Shown here in pieces: positions 6,652 to 14,187 of a stretch of 64,000 nt of DNA. The stretch is taken from NCBI GenBank assembly GCA_910586215.1, contig CAJUGH010000020.1, forward strand, positions 15,509 through 79,508. The letters run 5' to 3'. This DNA comes from an uncultured Acetatifactor sp. Lineage in GTDB: Bacteria; Bacillota; Clostridia; Lachnospirales; Lachnospiraceae. Under the pieces are notes generated by a model that saw only the letters and a list, made by a program, of their open reading frames with translations, made no database searches and was not told the origin of the DNA. Position 1 is the stretch's first letter. Each line of letters starts with the position of its first letter. The translations under genes were made by a program, and so were the position numbers.

Positions 6652-7575
6652 ATGAAGATGACCCTTGAGACAATTGAATCCTATATGAAAGACTGCACTC
6701 TCTGTCCCAGACAGTGCCATGCAGGCCGGAGCCTGGGACAGACTGGTTTCTGCAGGCAGGGTGCGCAGGTCAAGGCCGCTAGGGCCGCCCTGCATTTCTG
6801 GGAAGAGCCATGTATCTCAGGGGACTGTGGCTCCGGAACTGTATTTTTCTCCGGCTGCAGCCTGCAATGTGTGTTCTGCCAGAATCATTCCATTGCCCTG
6901 GGCGAAACCGGCCGGATAATCTCCCTGGAACGGCTGTGCCAGATCTATCTGGAACTCCAGGACCAAGGGGCTGCCAATATTAACCTGGTGACTGCCGGAC
7001 ACTTCCTGCCCCAGGTGGCATACAGCCTGGAACTGGCACGCATGCAGGGACTGGCCATCCCTGTGGTCTACAACACAGGCGGTTATGAGTCTGTATCCAC
7101 CTTAAAGCTGCTGGATGGCCTTGTGGATATCTACCTGCCAGACCTCAAATACCACTCCCCGGAACTTTCTGCCCGGTATGCCAAGGCACCGGATTACTTT
7201 GGGAAAGCCGCTGCCGCTGTTGCGGAAATGTACCGGCAGGTGGGAACTCCTGTATTTGCACCAGACACTGGCATGATGAAACGCGGCGTCATTGTCCGTC
7301 ACCTGCTCCTGCCAGGTCAGACCGGAGATTCCAAGCGGATCCTGCGATATCTCCATGATACATATGGTGACGATATATATATCAGCATCATGAACCAGTA
7401 TACACCACTGGCACAGGCAGCCAAAATCCCGGGACTTGACCGTCCTGTATCGGACGCAGAATATGCACGTGTACTGGATTTTGCAGAAAGGATCGGTATT
7501 GAAAAGGGATTCTGGCAGACCGGGGAGACCTGCAGCGAAAGTTTTATCCCTCCTTTTGGCTACCAGGGGATCTGA
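6652..7575 (+). CDS. pflX: Radical SAM protein, PflX/PflA-like (COG1313)
   Basis: A 307-residue radical SAM iron-sulfur protein. CSLQCVFC (CxxxCxxC) binds the 4Fe-4S cluster that cleaves S-adenosylmethionine. An N-terminal CTLCPRQC and FCRQG segment gives further cysteines typical of the PflX group. The following NINLVTAGHFLPQV, VVYNTGGYE and DIYLPDLKY strands fit the partial TIM barrel. The substrate of PflX proteins is not established. I chose ATG 6652 because GGAG lies 7 nt upstream and because any earlier in-frame start would fall in or just behind the SRP RNA gene. No obvious partner gene is adjacent; the next gene is convergent. Confidence 0.85.
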   Translation: MKMTLETIESYMKDCTLCPRQCHAGRSLGQTGFCRQGAQVKAARAALHFWEEPCISGDCGSGTVFFSGCSLQCVFCQNHSIALGETGRIISLERLCQIYLELQDQGAANINLVTAGHFLPQVAYSLELARMQGLAIPVVYNTGGYESVSTLKLLDGLVDIYLPDLKYHSPELSARYAKAPDYFGKAAAAVAEMYRQVGTPVFAPDTGMMKRGVIVRHLLLPGQTGDSKRILRYLHDTYGDDIYISIMNQYTPLAQAAKIPGLDRPVSDAEYARVLDFAERIGIEKGFWQTGETCSESFIPPFGYQGI

Positions 7576-7624
7576 ACATCCAAACATGTCCCCAGTGCTA
7601 TCCCCCCTACAGTTCCACCTGCTC

Positions 7625-8851
7625 TCACAGGTCCGTCCGCATCATATAGTATCCAAAATCCCCTGCCTGGGCAGGTTCCTGACCACTCTCAAAGCTTTCA
7701 AACCCGAACATCACAGCCACCTGCTTTTCCTTGGGATAATAATTTCCCGGCACACCCAGGTAGTAGGTAACTTCCCCCCTCTTTTCCATCCTGGCCAGGA
7801 TCAAGTGATGGTAATTATAGTAGCCGTGCAACAGGAAACTATTGTTGGCTGCCTGGTAACTTTTGGCGGGCAGGAGCACAAAATCACTGGGCCGTATGGA
7901 GAGATAATCCCTTTCATCCTTAAAGGGCTGCACATGAGGATATATAGCTGACAGTTGCTGCCATTTGTCTTCCAGCAGCTTCACGGGGCGTGGAGATTTT
8001 TTTCCCTGCTCTGTCTGTGGGCTCGGCACCATCCGTTGATCCTGCCTTTTCTGTATATTTTCCGCCGTACGTGCATGTGTCACCATCTGTAGATCCTGTG
8101 CCGGCTGTGGTTCTTCCGCCGGCCTGGATTCGGCTGCAGACCGGGGGCCTCTTGCCTCCTGGGCCTCTTCCTCTGGCCCGGATATGGCTGCTTCCTCCGT
8201 TCCCTTTTCCCCCCGGGAATCTGCTGCTGGCTGCATGCCTGGCGCAATTCCTTTGCCGGACCCCAGTTCCCAGCCTATTGCCGGCCTGGTATCTGGCGTT
8301 CTATCAGAATCTGGCTCCCGTTTTTTCTTCCTGGTAAACAGACTCCCCGTATCCGATGTGCCTTGTACTGCCGGCTCCCTCTCAGGCACCAGCTGCGCCT
8401 GCCGGTCAGGCATGGCCCCGGCTTCAGTCCCTGTGCGTTGATCTGTTCCGGCTTTTTCCCTATGTCTGTCCTGTCCTGTCTGATCACGCTCCGCCCTGCC
8501 AGGTTCCTTTCCCCAGATACAGCGTATTTCCCTGGTATTGCTGATGGGAATCTTGATTCCCTGTAATTCCTCATACCTGGCATCAGTCTGTCCGATTCCT
8601 TTCTCCAGGCTGCCTTCATACCGGAAACTGCCAGCTCCCTCCTTCAGTTCCATCTGCCCCAGCCCTGACTCCCCGGTATCAGTCAGCAGGATCACGTCCC
8701 GCAGGAAAGAGTCTGTGCCATGCAGACCACTTACCTGCAGGTGCAACCGGAACTTCCCATTCCGCAGTTCCAGTTTCGCGAAACCACCTCCACCTACCTT
8801 GATGCCATTTTCCATGTAGTCAAGATACTTTATTTTCCTGTCATATAGCAT
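7625..8851 (-). CDS. DUF6128 domain protein with long disordered linker
   Basis: A 408-residue protein. The N-terminal part (about 1-120; MLYDRKIKYLDYMENGIKVG) is beta-rich and acts on or binds something unknown. A long charged and Pro/Gln/Glu-rich linker follows (about 125-300). The conserved C-terminal block FKDERDYLSIRPSDFVLL... through KQVAVMFGFESFE has the look of DUF6128, a family I know mainly from Lachnospiraceae. No signal peptide or membrane span. The ORF is open for 84 further codons upstream, but that stretch runs through a dispersed repeat. I therefore start at the ATG at 8851, preceded by GGGGGTG. Function unknown. Confidence 0.72.
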   Translation of the reverse strand: MLYDRKIKYLDYMENGIKVGGGGFAKLELRNGKFRLHLQVSGLHGTDSFLRDVILLTDTGESGLGQMELKEGAGSFRYEGSLEKGIGQTDARYEELQGIKIPISNTREIRCIWGKEPGRAERDQTGQDRHREKAGTDQRTGTEAGAMPDRQAQLVPEREPAVQGTSDTGSLFTRKKKREPDSDRTPDTRPAIGWELGSGKGIAPGMQPAADSRGEKGTEEAAISGPEEEAQEARGPRSAAESRPAEEPQPAQDLQMVTHARTAENIQKRQDQRMVPSPQTEQGKKSPRPVKLLEDKWQQLSAIYPHVQPFKDERDYLSIRPSDFVLLPAKSYQAANNSFLLHGYYNYHHLILARMEKRGEVTYYLGVPGNYYPKEKQVAVMFGFESFESGQEPAQAGDFGYYMMRTDL

Positions 8852-8989
8852 AGAACACCCCCAGATATACTCTGGCACAGCGCGGCATACATGGGCAGTC
8901 CTGGAACCTGCCCTGCTGCCTGCTACACCGTACCCGCTTTCGCTTAAGTATATTCGGGGGGTTGTCTCAGTTATGACCTCATATGGAAT

Positions 8990-9061
8990 TTTTTCTACCT
9001 GTATGGTTGCAATCCAATGGCTAATCTGCATGCCATTTATGGCAATGCGGCGAGACGTTAG
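8990..9061. repeat. Dispersed repeat family D, copy 1
   Basis: About 72 bp nearly identical to 16321-16394. On the minus strand the shared parts are GCATTGCCATAAATGG, CCATTG.ATTGCAA and ACAGGT.GAAAAA. It contains the palindrome TGCCATAAATGGCA. It lies upstream of the DUF6128 start and in its open frame. Confidence 0.7.
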
Positions 9062-9108
9062 ATTGACACTCCCTTCCCAAATAGGCAAGACGCGGATGTG
9101 CATGCAGA

Positions 9109-9137
9109 CGTATTAGCGCACCTGCTGCGCTAATACG
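9109..9137. repeat. Perfect hairpin across the stop codon of the PucR-type regulator
   Basis: CGTATTAGCGCA (9109-9120) and TGCGCTAATACG (9126-9137) form a perfect 12-bp stem with a 5-nt loop. The TAG stop of the regulator gene lies inside the stem. No T-run follows, so it is probably a 3' mRNA stabiliser or weak terminator rather than a strong terminator. Confidence 0.6.
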
Positions 9138-10218
9138 CCACCTCATCCAGGTACTTCATATAGCTTACCACCATCAGCGCAATCTTGAATGTCAGTGCAT
9201 CATCAAACCTGCGCAGATCCAGGCCAGTACTCTTCTGGATCTTCTCGATCCGGTATACCAGGGTGTTCCTGTGGACGAACAACTGTCTTGATGTCTCGGA
9301 CACGTTTAAGTTATTCTCGAAAAACTTATTGATAGTTGTCAAGGTCTCCTCATCCAGGTCATTGGGCACATTCTCCCCGAAAATCTCCTCAATGAAGATC
9401 CGGCAGAGGTTGATGGGAAGCTGGTAGATCAGGCGTCCGATGCCCAGGGCACTGTAGGCGATTACATTTTTCTCTGCATAGAAGATCTTTCCCACATCCA
9501 GGGCCATCTTGGCTTCCTTGTAGGACTTGGAGACATCCTTCAGTTCCTGGACCACGGTGCCGAAAGACACCCTCACATTCATCATGGCCTCAGCATTCAT
9601 CATGGCCACAATAGTATCTGCCACTGCTTCCATATCCTCCTGAGTATAGTTCGGCTCCAGGGACTTGATCAGGATCACACTGCTCTCGTCCACTGCAGTG
9701 ATATAATCCCCTGCCTGGCTGGAGAACATTCCCTTCAGTAACTCTGTGACAATCCCATCCTTCTCCAGTCTGGTCTCCACCAGGAATACCGTCCTTGGCG
9801 CCGCTACCTCGATATGGAGCTTCTTGGCCCTGTTGTAGATATCCACCAGCAGCAGGTTGTCCAGCAGAAGGTTCTGGAAAAAATTGTTCCTGTCAAAGCG
9901 CTCTTTGTACGCGATGGCAAGGTTCCGGATCTGGCATGCAGCAATCCTCCCTACCATATATACATCATCGCTGGTCCCCTTGGCCATCAGTACATATAGA
10001 AGTTCTCCCTCACTGATGATCTTCAGCAGATGGTGGAGACCCATTACCTGGCTGTCTGCAGGAGAATTCACGAAGCCTACCACCAGGTTCGGTGTAATCT
10101 CTGTGTCTTCTGTGGTGGATGCCACAAGGGATCCCATCAGGTCATACACACACAGGTCCACCTTCGTGATTGCCTTCAACTCCTCTATACTTGTCTGGAT
10201 TGTCTGACTTGATATCAT
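9130..10218 (-). CDS. PucR/CdaR-type transcriptional regulator
   Basis: A 362-residue regulator. The C-terminal PucR helix-turn-helix is clear: FFENNLNVSETSRQLFVHRN and then TLVYRIEKIQKSTGLDLRRF. A middle GGDEF-like CdaR segment includes VRVSFGTVVQELKDVSKSYK. The N-terminal part is a likely sensor that resembles sugar-diacid or small-molecule recognition modules. The ATG is preceded by GGGG from repeat family C, 8 nt upstream. It lies directly downstream of the UgpC/MsmX ATPase gene, separated by a terminator and the repeat, so it is probably a separate transcription unit. Control of sugar uptake is a guess from position. Confidence 0.82.
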   Translation of the reverse strand: MISSQTIQTSIEELKAITKVDLCVYDLMGSLVASTTEDTEITPNLVVGFVNSPADSQVMGLHHLLKIISEGELLYVLMAKGTSDDVYMVGRIAACQIRNLAIAYKERFDRNNFFQNLLLDNLLLVDIYNRAKKLHIEVAAPRTVFLVETRLEKDGIVTELLKGMFSSQAGDYITAVDESSVILIKSLEPNYTQEDMEAVADTIVAMMNAEAMMNVRVSFGTVVQELKDVSKSYKEAKMALDVGKIFYAEKNVIAYSALGIGRLIYQLPINLCRIFIEEIFGENVPNDLDEETLTTINKFFENNLNVSETSRQLFVHRNTLVYRIEKIQKSTGLDLRRFDDALTFKIALMVVSYMKYLDEVAY

Positions 10219-10285
10219 ATATATACCCCGCGCCCGCTTTAAGAGGACTTACACACCCTCCTGCAGGCATACAAATCAAAATGAA
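10219..10285 (-). repeat. SD-carrying leader repeat family C, copy 1
   Basis: Minus strand reads TTGATTTGTATGCCTGCAGG, AGGGTGTG, a loop, CCTCTTAAAGCGGGC and GGGGTATATATATG, where the final ATG starts the PucR-type gene. The hairpin and the GGGGTATA end match copies before rpe (19456), before the permease at 43219 and at 60566 and 60772. Confidence 0.7.
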
Positions 10286-10312
10286 AAATATACTGCACTT
10301 CGTTTTACGTTG

Positions 10313-10347
10313 AAAGAGAATAGGGGGTGCTGTCACCAGCACCCCCT
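10313..10347 (-). terminator. Terminator of the UgpC/MsmX-type ATPase gene
   Basis: Minus strand AGGGGGTGCT-GGTGAC-AGCACCCCCT, a perfect stem of ten base pairs, followed by ATTCTCTTTC. It starts 16 bp after the ATPase stop. Confidence 0.85.
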
Positions 10348-10362
10348 TGAAATAAATTCCTA

Positions 10363-11475
10363 CTAGTTAGTGATAACCTGCTCGGTCTCCTTATCGAATA
10401 CATGAATCTTATCAATGTCAAAGGCGAACTTAATGCTGTCACCAGGCCTGGAAGTGGTACGGGGATCAACCCTTGCAGTGATCGGGAACTCTTCCAGATC
10501 AAAGTACAGGTACACTTCAGCACCAAGCAGCTCGTACACTCTTACGGTAGACTCGAATACGCTCTGAGGAGAGGAAGCAATGAATGCCTCGGAATCATAA
10601 ATATCCTCAGGACGGATACCAAAGGTAACCACCTTTCCATCATAGCCGCCATCAATCAGCTTCTTGGACTTTGCAGGAGGCAGCGGAATGCTGTGGCCTG
10701 CAATCTCCAGGTTCGCCACGGAACCGGATACCTTCACGGCTGCATCCAGGAAGTTCATCTGCGGGGATCCCATGAATCCTGCAACGAACAGGTTCTGGGG
10801 CTTCTGATACAGGTTCTGAGGGGTATCCACCTGCTGGATCACGCCGTCCTTCATAACAACGATCCTGGTACCCAGGGTCATGGCCTCGGTCTGGTCATGT
10901 GTAACGTAGATAATGGTGGTACCCAGTCTCTGATGCAGCTTGGAAATCTCAACACGCATCTGTACACGCAGCTTAGCATCCAGGTTGGACAGAGGCTCAT
11001 CCATTAGGAACACCTTAGGGTTACGCACGATAGCACGGCCCATAGCCACACGCTGTCTCTGACCACCGGACAGAGCCTTCGGCTTACGGTCAAGGAGAGG
11101 AGTCAAGTCAAGAATCTTGGCAGCTTCTTTCACCATCTTGTCGATCTGATCCTTGGGAACCTTCCTCAGCTTCAGACCAAATGCCATGTTGTCATACACG
11201 GACATATGGGGATACAGAGCATAGTTCTGGAATACCATTGCGATGTCACGGTCCTTGGGTTCCACATCGTTCACAACCCTGTCACCGATCTTCAACTCAC
11301 CAGAGGAGATATCTTCCAGACCAGCAATCATACGCAGTGTGGTGGACTTACCACAGCCTGAAGGTCCTACGAAGATGATGAACTCCTTGTCTGCGATCTG
11401 CAGGTTGAAATCCTTAACAGCCTCGAAACCATTGGGATATACCTTGCAGACATTTGTCAAAGATAAACTTGCCAT
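10363..11475 (-). CDS. ugpC: Sugar ABC transporter ATP-binding protein, UgpC/MsmX type
   Basis: A 370-residue ATPase that powers carbohydrate importers of the CUT1 class. Walker A is GPSGCGKST (38-46), the signature is LSGGQRQR, Walker B is VFLMDEPLSNLD and the switch is VTHDQTEAMT. The C-terminal half carries the TOBE/MalK-type regulatory fold, with VVTFGIRPEDI. No permease or binding-protein gene is adjacent. In Firmicutes such lone MsmX ATPases serve several importers, and the sucrose importer at 41.5-44.6 kb lacks its own. GAAAGGAG precedes the ATG. A TATACT -10 with a weak -35 lies about 85 bp upstream. Confidence 0.93.
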   Translation of the reverse strand: MASLSLTNVCKVYPNGFEAVKDFNLQIADKEFIIFVGPSGCGKSTTLRMIAGLEDISSGELKIGDRVVNDVEPKDRDIAMVFQNYALYPHMSVYDNMAFGLKLRKVPKDQIDKMVKEAAKILDLTPLLDRKPKALSGGQRQRVAMGRAIVRNPKVFLMDEPLSNLDAKLRVQMRVEISKLHQRLGTTIIYVTHDQTEAMTLGTRIVVMKDGVIQQVDTPQNLYQKPQNLFVAGFMGSPQMNFLDAAVKVSGSVANLEIAGHSIPLPPAKSKKLIDGGYDGKVVTFGIRPEDIYDSEAFIASSPQSVFESTVRVYELLGAEVYLYFDLEEFPITARVDPRTTSRPGDSIKFAFDIDKIHVFDKETEQVITN

Positions 11476-11702
11476 AACTAATAAACTCCTTTCACTGTTG
11501 ACAATTGTAACGCCCTCTTTTTATTGACTTTCGTCATTGGCTTTAGAGATAGTATAACGAAAAACAGAATTTAACGCCATACCATTAATTCACAAAGTTT
11601 TTTTTTCGGTTTGTGAGATTTGCTTATAGACAACAATTTTTTCATCAATACTTGTCACTTTGCTAAATTATCCTTGTCTTTTTTAGACAATTTGAACAAC
11701 GA

Positions 11703-12437
11703 TCATCCGTTCCTGGTCGCATCCTCCACCAGGCTCTCATCCAGTTCATCCTTAAATATCCTCTCGTCTTCCTCCGGCTCCTCCCCGGAAGTACCCTCTC
11801 CTTCTTCCCCGGCTGCGGCCCCGCTGATCTGATCCTCCAGCCTTTTAAAGAATTTGTTGTAGAGCTTGGCAGAAAGCCAGGCCGGCACGCTCATGCCGAA
11901 CAGGAACACAATGGGTGTAAGGCGCATTGACACGAAGAACAGCACCACGGGTAATACACTGAGGATTATCATCAGGATCGTCTTGGGAAACTGCATGATG
12001 CTCATCAAAAAGGCATTTTTGAAGGTGCGCCAGATGGTATTATCGAATTTTGCCAGGACAGGGAATACGAACATGCCTGTGAACAGCACCAGCACTGCCA
12101 CCACTGTAATGACCACCTGCAACACAATATGGAAGGAGATCCCGGAACTTCGCATGATATAAAAATCCCCGATTATGACCAGGATCACAAACAGCAGGAT
12201 CAGCCAGATCAAGGTGGCCTGTCTGAAGTTCTGTTTGAAGGACTTGAAGTAGCCCCTGGTGATATAGCATTCCTCGTTCCTGGCCATCTTCAGTGCCATA
12301 TAGTGCATGGCTGTCAGTGCAGGGCCGATGGTAATGATAGGAATACAGCAGATAAACGTGAGTATGTTTAGCCACATAAGGTCTGCCATCTTGCCCAGGG
12401 CCTGCATCAGCGGGCTGTCCAAATCAAATAGTTTCAT
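11703..12437 (-). CDS. DUF624 (YesL-like) integral membrane protein
   Basis: A 244-residue membrane protein with about five hydrophobic segments: LNILTFICCIPIITIGPAL, IWLILLFVILVIIGDFYI, VVITVVAVLVLFTGMFVFPV, ILMIILSVLPVVLFFVSM and a last one near VFLFGMSVPAWL. The start MKLFDLDSPLMQALGKMADL and the FDNT..RTFKNAF segment are characteristic of DUF624. These proteins often sit in carbohydrate-uptake loci, but their role is unknown. The C-terminal tail is strongly acidic (EEGEGTSGEEPEEDE). It lies about 230 bp upstream of the ATPase gene, in the same direction. Confidence 0.85.
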   Translation of the reverse strand: MKLFDLDSPLMQALGKMADLMWLNILTFICCIPIITIGPALTAMHYMALKMARNEECYITRGYFKSFKQNFRQATLIWLILLFVILVIIGDFYIMRSSGISFHIVLQVVITVVAVLVLFTGMFVFPVLAKFDNTIWRTFKNAFLMSIMQFPKTILMIILSVLPVVLFFVSMRLTPIVFLFGMSVPAWLSAKLYNKFFKRLEDQISGAAAGEEGEGTSGEEPEEDERIFKDELDESLVEDATRNG

Positions 12438-12575
12438 TTTAATCCTCCTCGTATTTTCCTTTTTCCACAGGAATTTCCTTTTCCTTCAAGGCGTATCTGT
12501 TCCCTGGAACCTTCATTCCTTGAAATCCCCGTTCCCCGGATATTCCCTGGCTGCTCCTGCTTCCACGAAGATTTC

Positions 12576-12601
12576 GTTACTGTTCACTCCGTTCACAGCA
12601 A
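12576..12601. repeat. Palindromic repeat, GTTACTGTTCAC type, copy 2
   Basis: GTTACTGTTCAC-TCC-GTTCACAGCAA, the collapsed form with both ends joined, in the gap between the GNAT gene and the DUF624 gene. It could fold in RNA as a 3' end hairpin of the GNAT gene, which stops 14 bp away. Confidence 0.8.
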
Positions 12602-12614
12602 TTATCCGAACCCC

Positions 12615-13091
12615 TTAGAATGCCTTCTCCATCATCGTCACCCGGATGCCGCCGACTTCCTGCTCCGGGCCATCCTGGCTAAATCCCAGCTTTCTGTAGA
12701 ATTCCACCGCATAGGGCGCGGCCATCACCCACATGCTGTCCTCTCCTGCTTCCGTCTTCAGATAAGCACACAGTCCGCAGAGTATGGCACTCCCCACTCC
12801 CATGTGGTGATAGGCTTCCTCCACGAACAGCAAAGACAGGCGGTTCTGGTTCCGGATGGTCCCAACCCCTATGATCCTGCCATTGTCAAGGGCTACCATC
12901 ATGGGATATTCCCCCTTAAGGAAAGACATGTAGAGCCTGCCGTCCGTAAGGAACTCATAGAAATTCTGGATACCTTCCTCCGTGTAATCGTTCCCTTCGA
13001 ACTTCAGGAAGGTACGCCAGACCATCCCCATGGCGGCAGCCCATTCACTCTCCCTGGCCCACCGAAGTTCAAAGCCATAGTCATCCTTCAT
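12615..13091 (-). CDS. GNAT-family N-acetyltransferase
   Basis: A 158-residue acetyltransferase. The strand RIIGVGTIRNQNRLSLLFVEEA is followed by YHHMGVGSAILCGLCAYLK, the acetyl-CoA pyrophosphate loop (Q/HxxGxG). AAPYAVEFYRKLGFSQDG is the usual 'YxxxGF' end of the fold. Its ATG overlaps the stop of the upstream hydrolase gene (ATGA), so the two are translationally coupled. The substrate is unknown. Confidence 0.87.
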   Translation of the reverse strand: MKDDYGFELRWARESEWAAAMGMVWRTFLKFEGNDYTEEGIQNFYEFLTDGRLYMSFLKGEYPMMVALDNGRIIGVGTIRNQNRLSLLFVEEAYHHMGVGSAILCGLCAYLKTEAGEDSMWVMAAPYAVEFYRKLGFSQDGPEQEVGGIRVTMMEKAF

Positions 13092-14056
13092 ACCGGATCC
13101 CGCCCCTCCTTAGGATGCGGTGCCAGGACAGTCTCTTCCACCCACCTGCAGACATCTTCCATGACCTGGCTGCGGTTGGTTTCATTCAGCAGTTCATGCC
13201 TGCCGCCCTCATACAATTTCAGTGTCACATGCCTAAGCCCCGCTGTAACCAGGGACTCATAGGCCCTCCTGACGCCTTTGCCATAATCCCCTACCGGGTC
13301 TGCTGTCCCGGACACCAGGAATACCGGAAGCGTCTCTGGCACCTTCGCCAGGTTCTCCGGCTTGTACAGCCTCCAGATCAGTTCAAAAAGTGTGGCGAAC
13401 CCATTTGTGGTAAACGTAAACCCGCACAAGGGATCTGTCACATACTGGTCTACCCGCTCCGGATCCCGGGACAGCCAGTCGAAATCCGTCCTATGCTCCC
13501 CGGTCTTACTGTTATAGCTGCCAAAGGCCAGTTTGTCCATCCATTTGCTCACATGGCGGGGTCCAAAGAATAGCTTCTGGAGTCCTGCCAGGCACCTGGA
13601 ACAGGCAATCAGGCCTCTGGGCTGCATCCCTGTCCCCATGATCACTGCAGCTGCCACCCCGGTGCCATAGCGGCACAGGTAATTGCGGGTGATGAAGGAA
13701 CCCATGCTGTGTCCCATGATTACATAGGGCACATCGGGGTAAAGGGCCTGGGTCATCTTCTTCAGCCTGTGGGCATCCCGCACCAGCACGGTAGCAGGAT
13801 CCTGCTCACAGAAATACCCATACCTGCCGCCTTCCCCCACAGATTTCCCATGTCCCAGGTGATCCTCCCCGGTGACAACGAAGCCTCTCTGTGTAAGGTA
13901 TCCTGCAAATTCCTCATAACGCTCCACGTACTCTGCCATGCCATGTACAATCTGCAGGACGCAGCGGACTTCCTTCCCTGCATCCGGCATATACCTGACT
14001 GCGTGCAGTCTGCTCTTCCCATCACGGGAATCAAAATAGAATTCTTCCTTCACCAT
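13088..14056 (-). CDS. Alpha/beta hydrolase, monoacylglycerol-lipase-like (serine aminopeptidase S33)
   Basis: A 322-residue alpha/beta hydrolase. VLQIVHGMAEYVERYEEFA is the oxyanion-hole region. GHSMGSF holds the nucleophile serine, and VFLVSGTADPVGDYG the acid. GGRHELLNE holds the catalytic histidine. The whole pattern matches lysophospholipase or monoacylglycerol lipases. There is no signal peptide, so it acts in the cytoplasm. It is first gene of a two-gene operon with the GNAT gene, overlapping by 4 nt. A promoter is predicted 44 bp upstream. Confidence 0.88.
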   Translation of the reverse strand: MVKEEFYFDSRDGKSRLHAVRYMPDAGKEVRCVLQIVHGMAEYVERYEEFAGYLTQRGFVVTGEDHLGHGKSVGEGGRYGYFCEQDPATVLVRDAHRLKKMTQALYPDVPYVIMGHSMGSFITRNYLCRYGTGVAAAVIMGTGMQPRGLIACSRCLAGLQKLFFGPRHVSKWMDKLAFGSYNSKTGEHRTDFDWLSRDPERVDQYVTDPLCGFTFTTNGFATLFELIWRLYKPENLAKVPETLPVFLVSGTADPVGDYGKGVRRAYESLVTAGLRHVTLKLYEGGRHELLNETNRSQVMEDVCRWVEETVLAPHPKEGRDPV

Positions 14057-14099
14057 ACCCCGTCCCGCCTGTGCCTGTTATGTTGCCGTTCAGTATACC

Positions 14100-14128
14100 A
14101 GTATAACGCATTTCTCTGTATATTTTAA
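14100..14128 (-). promoter_or_regulatory. Predicted promoter of the hydrolase-GNAT operon
   Basis: Minus strand TTAAAA (14123-14128), 17 bp, TATACT (14100-14105). Confidence 0.55.
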
Positions 14129-14187
14129 GTCCAAATCAAAAAGTTTATAAAAATATTACCTTTTTCTTCGAAGCGATGCGCCATTGT

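Noticed and set aside
8852..9103. 84-codon extension of the DUF6128 protein
   Set aside because: It translates a dispersed repeat that also occurs at 16321-16394 and has no ribosome binding site.
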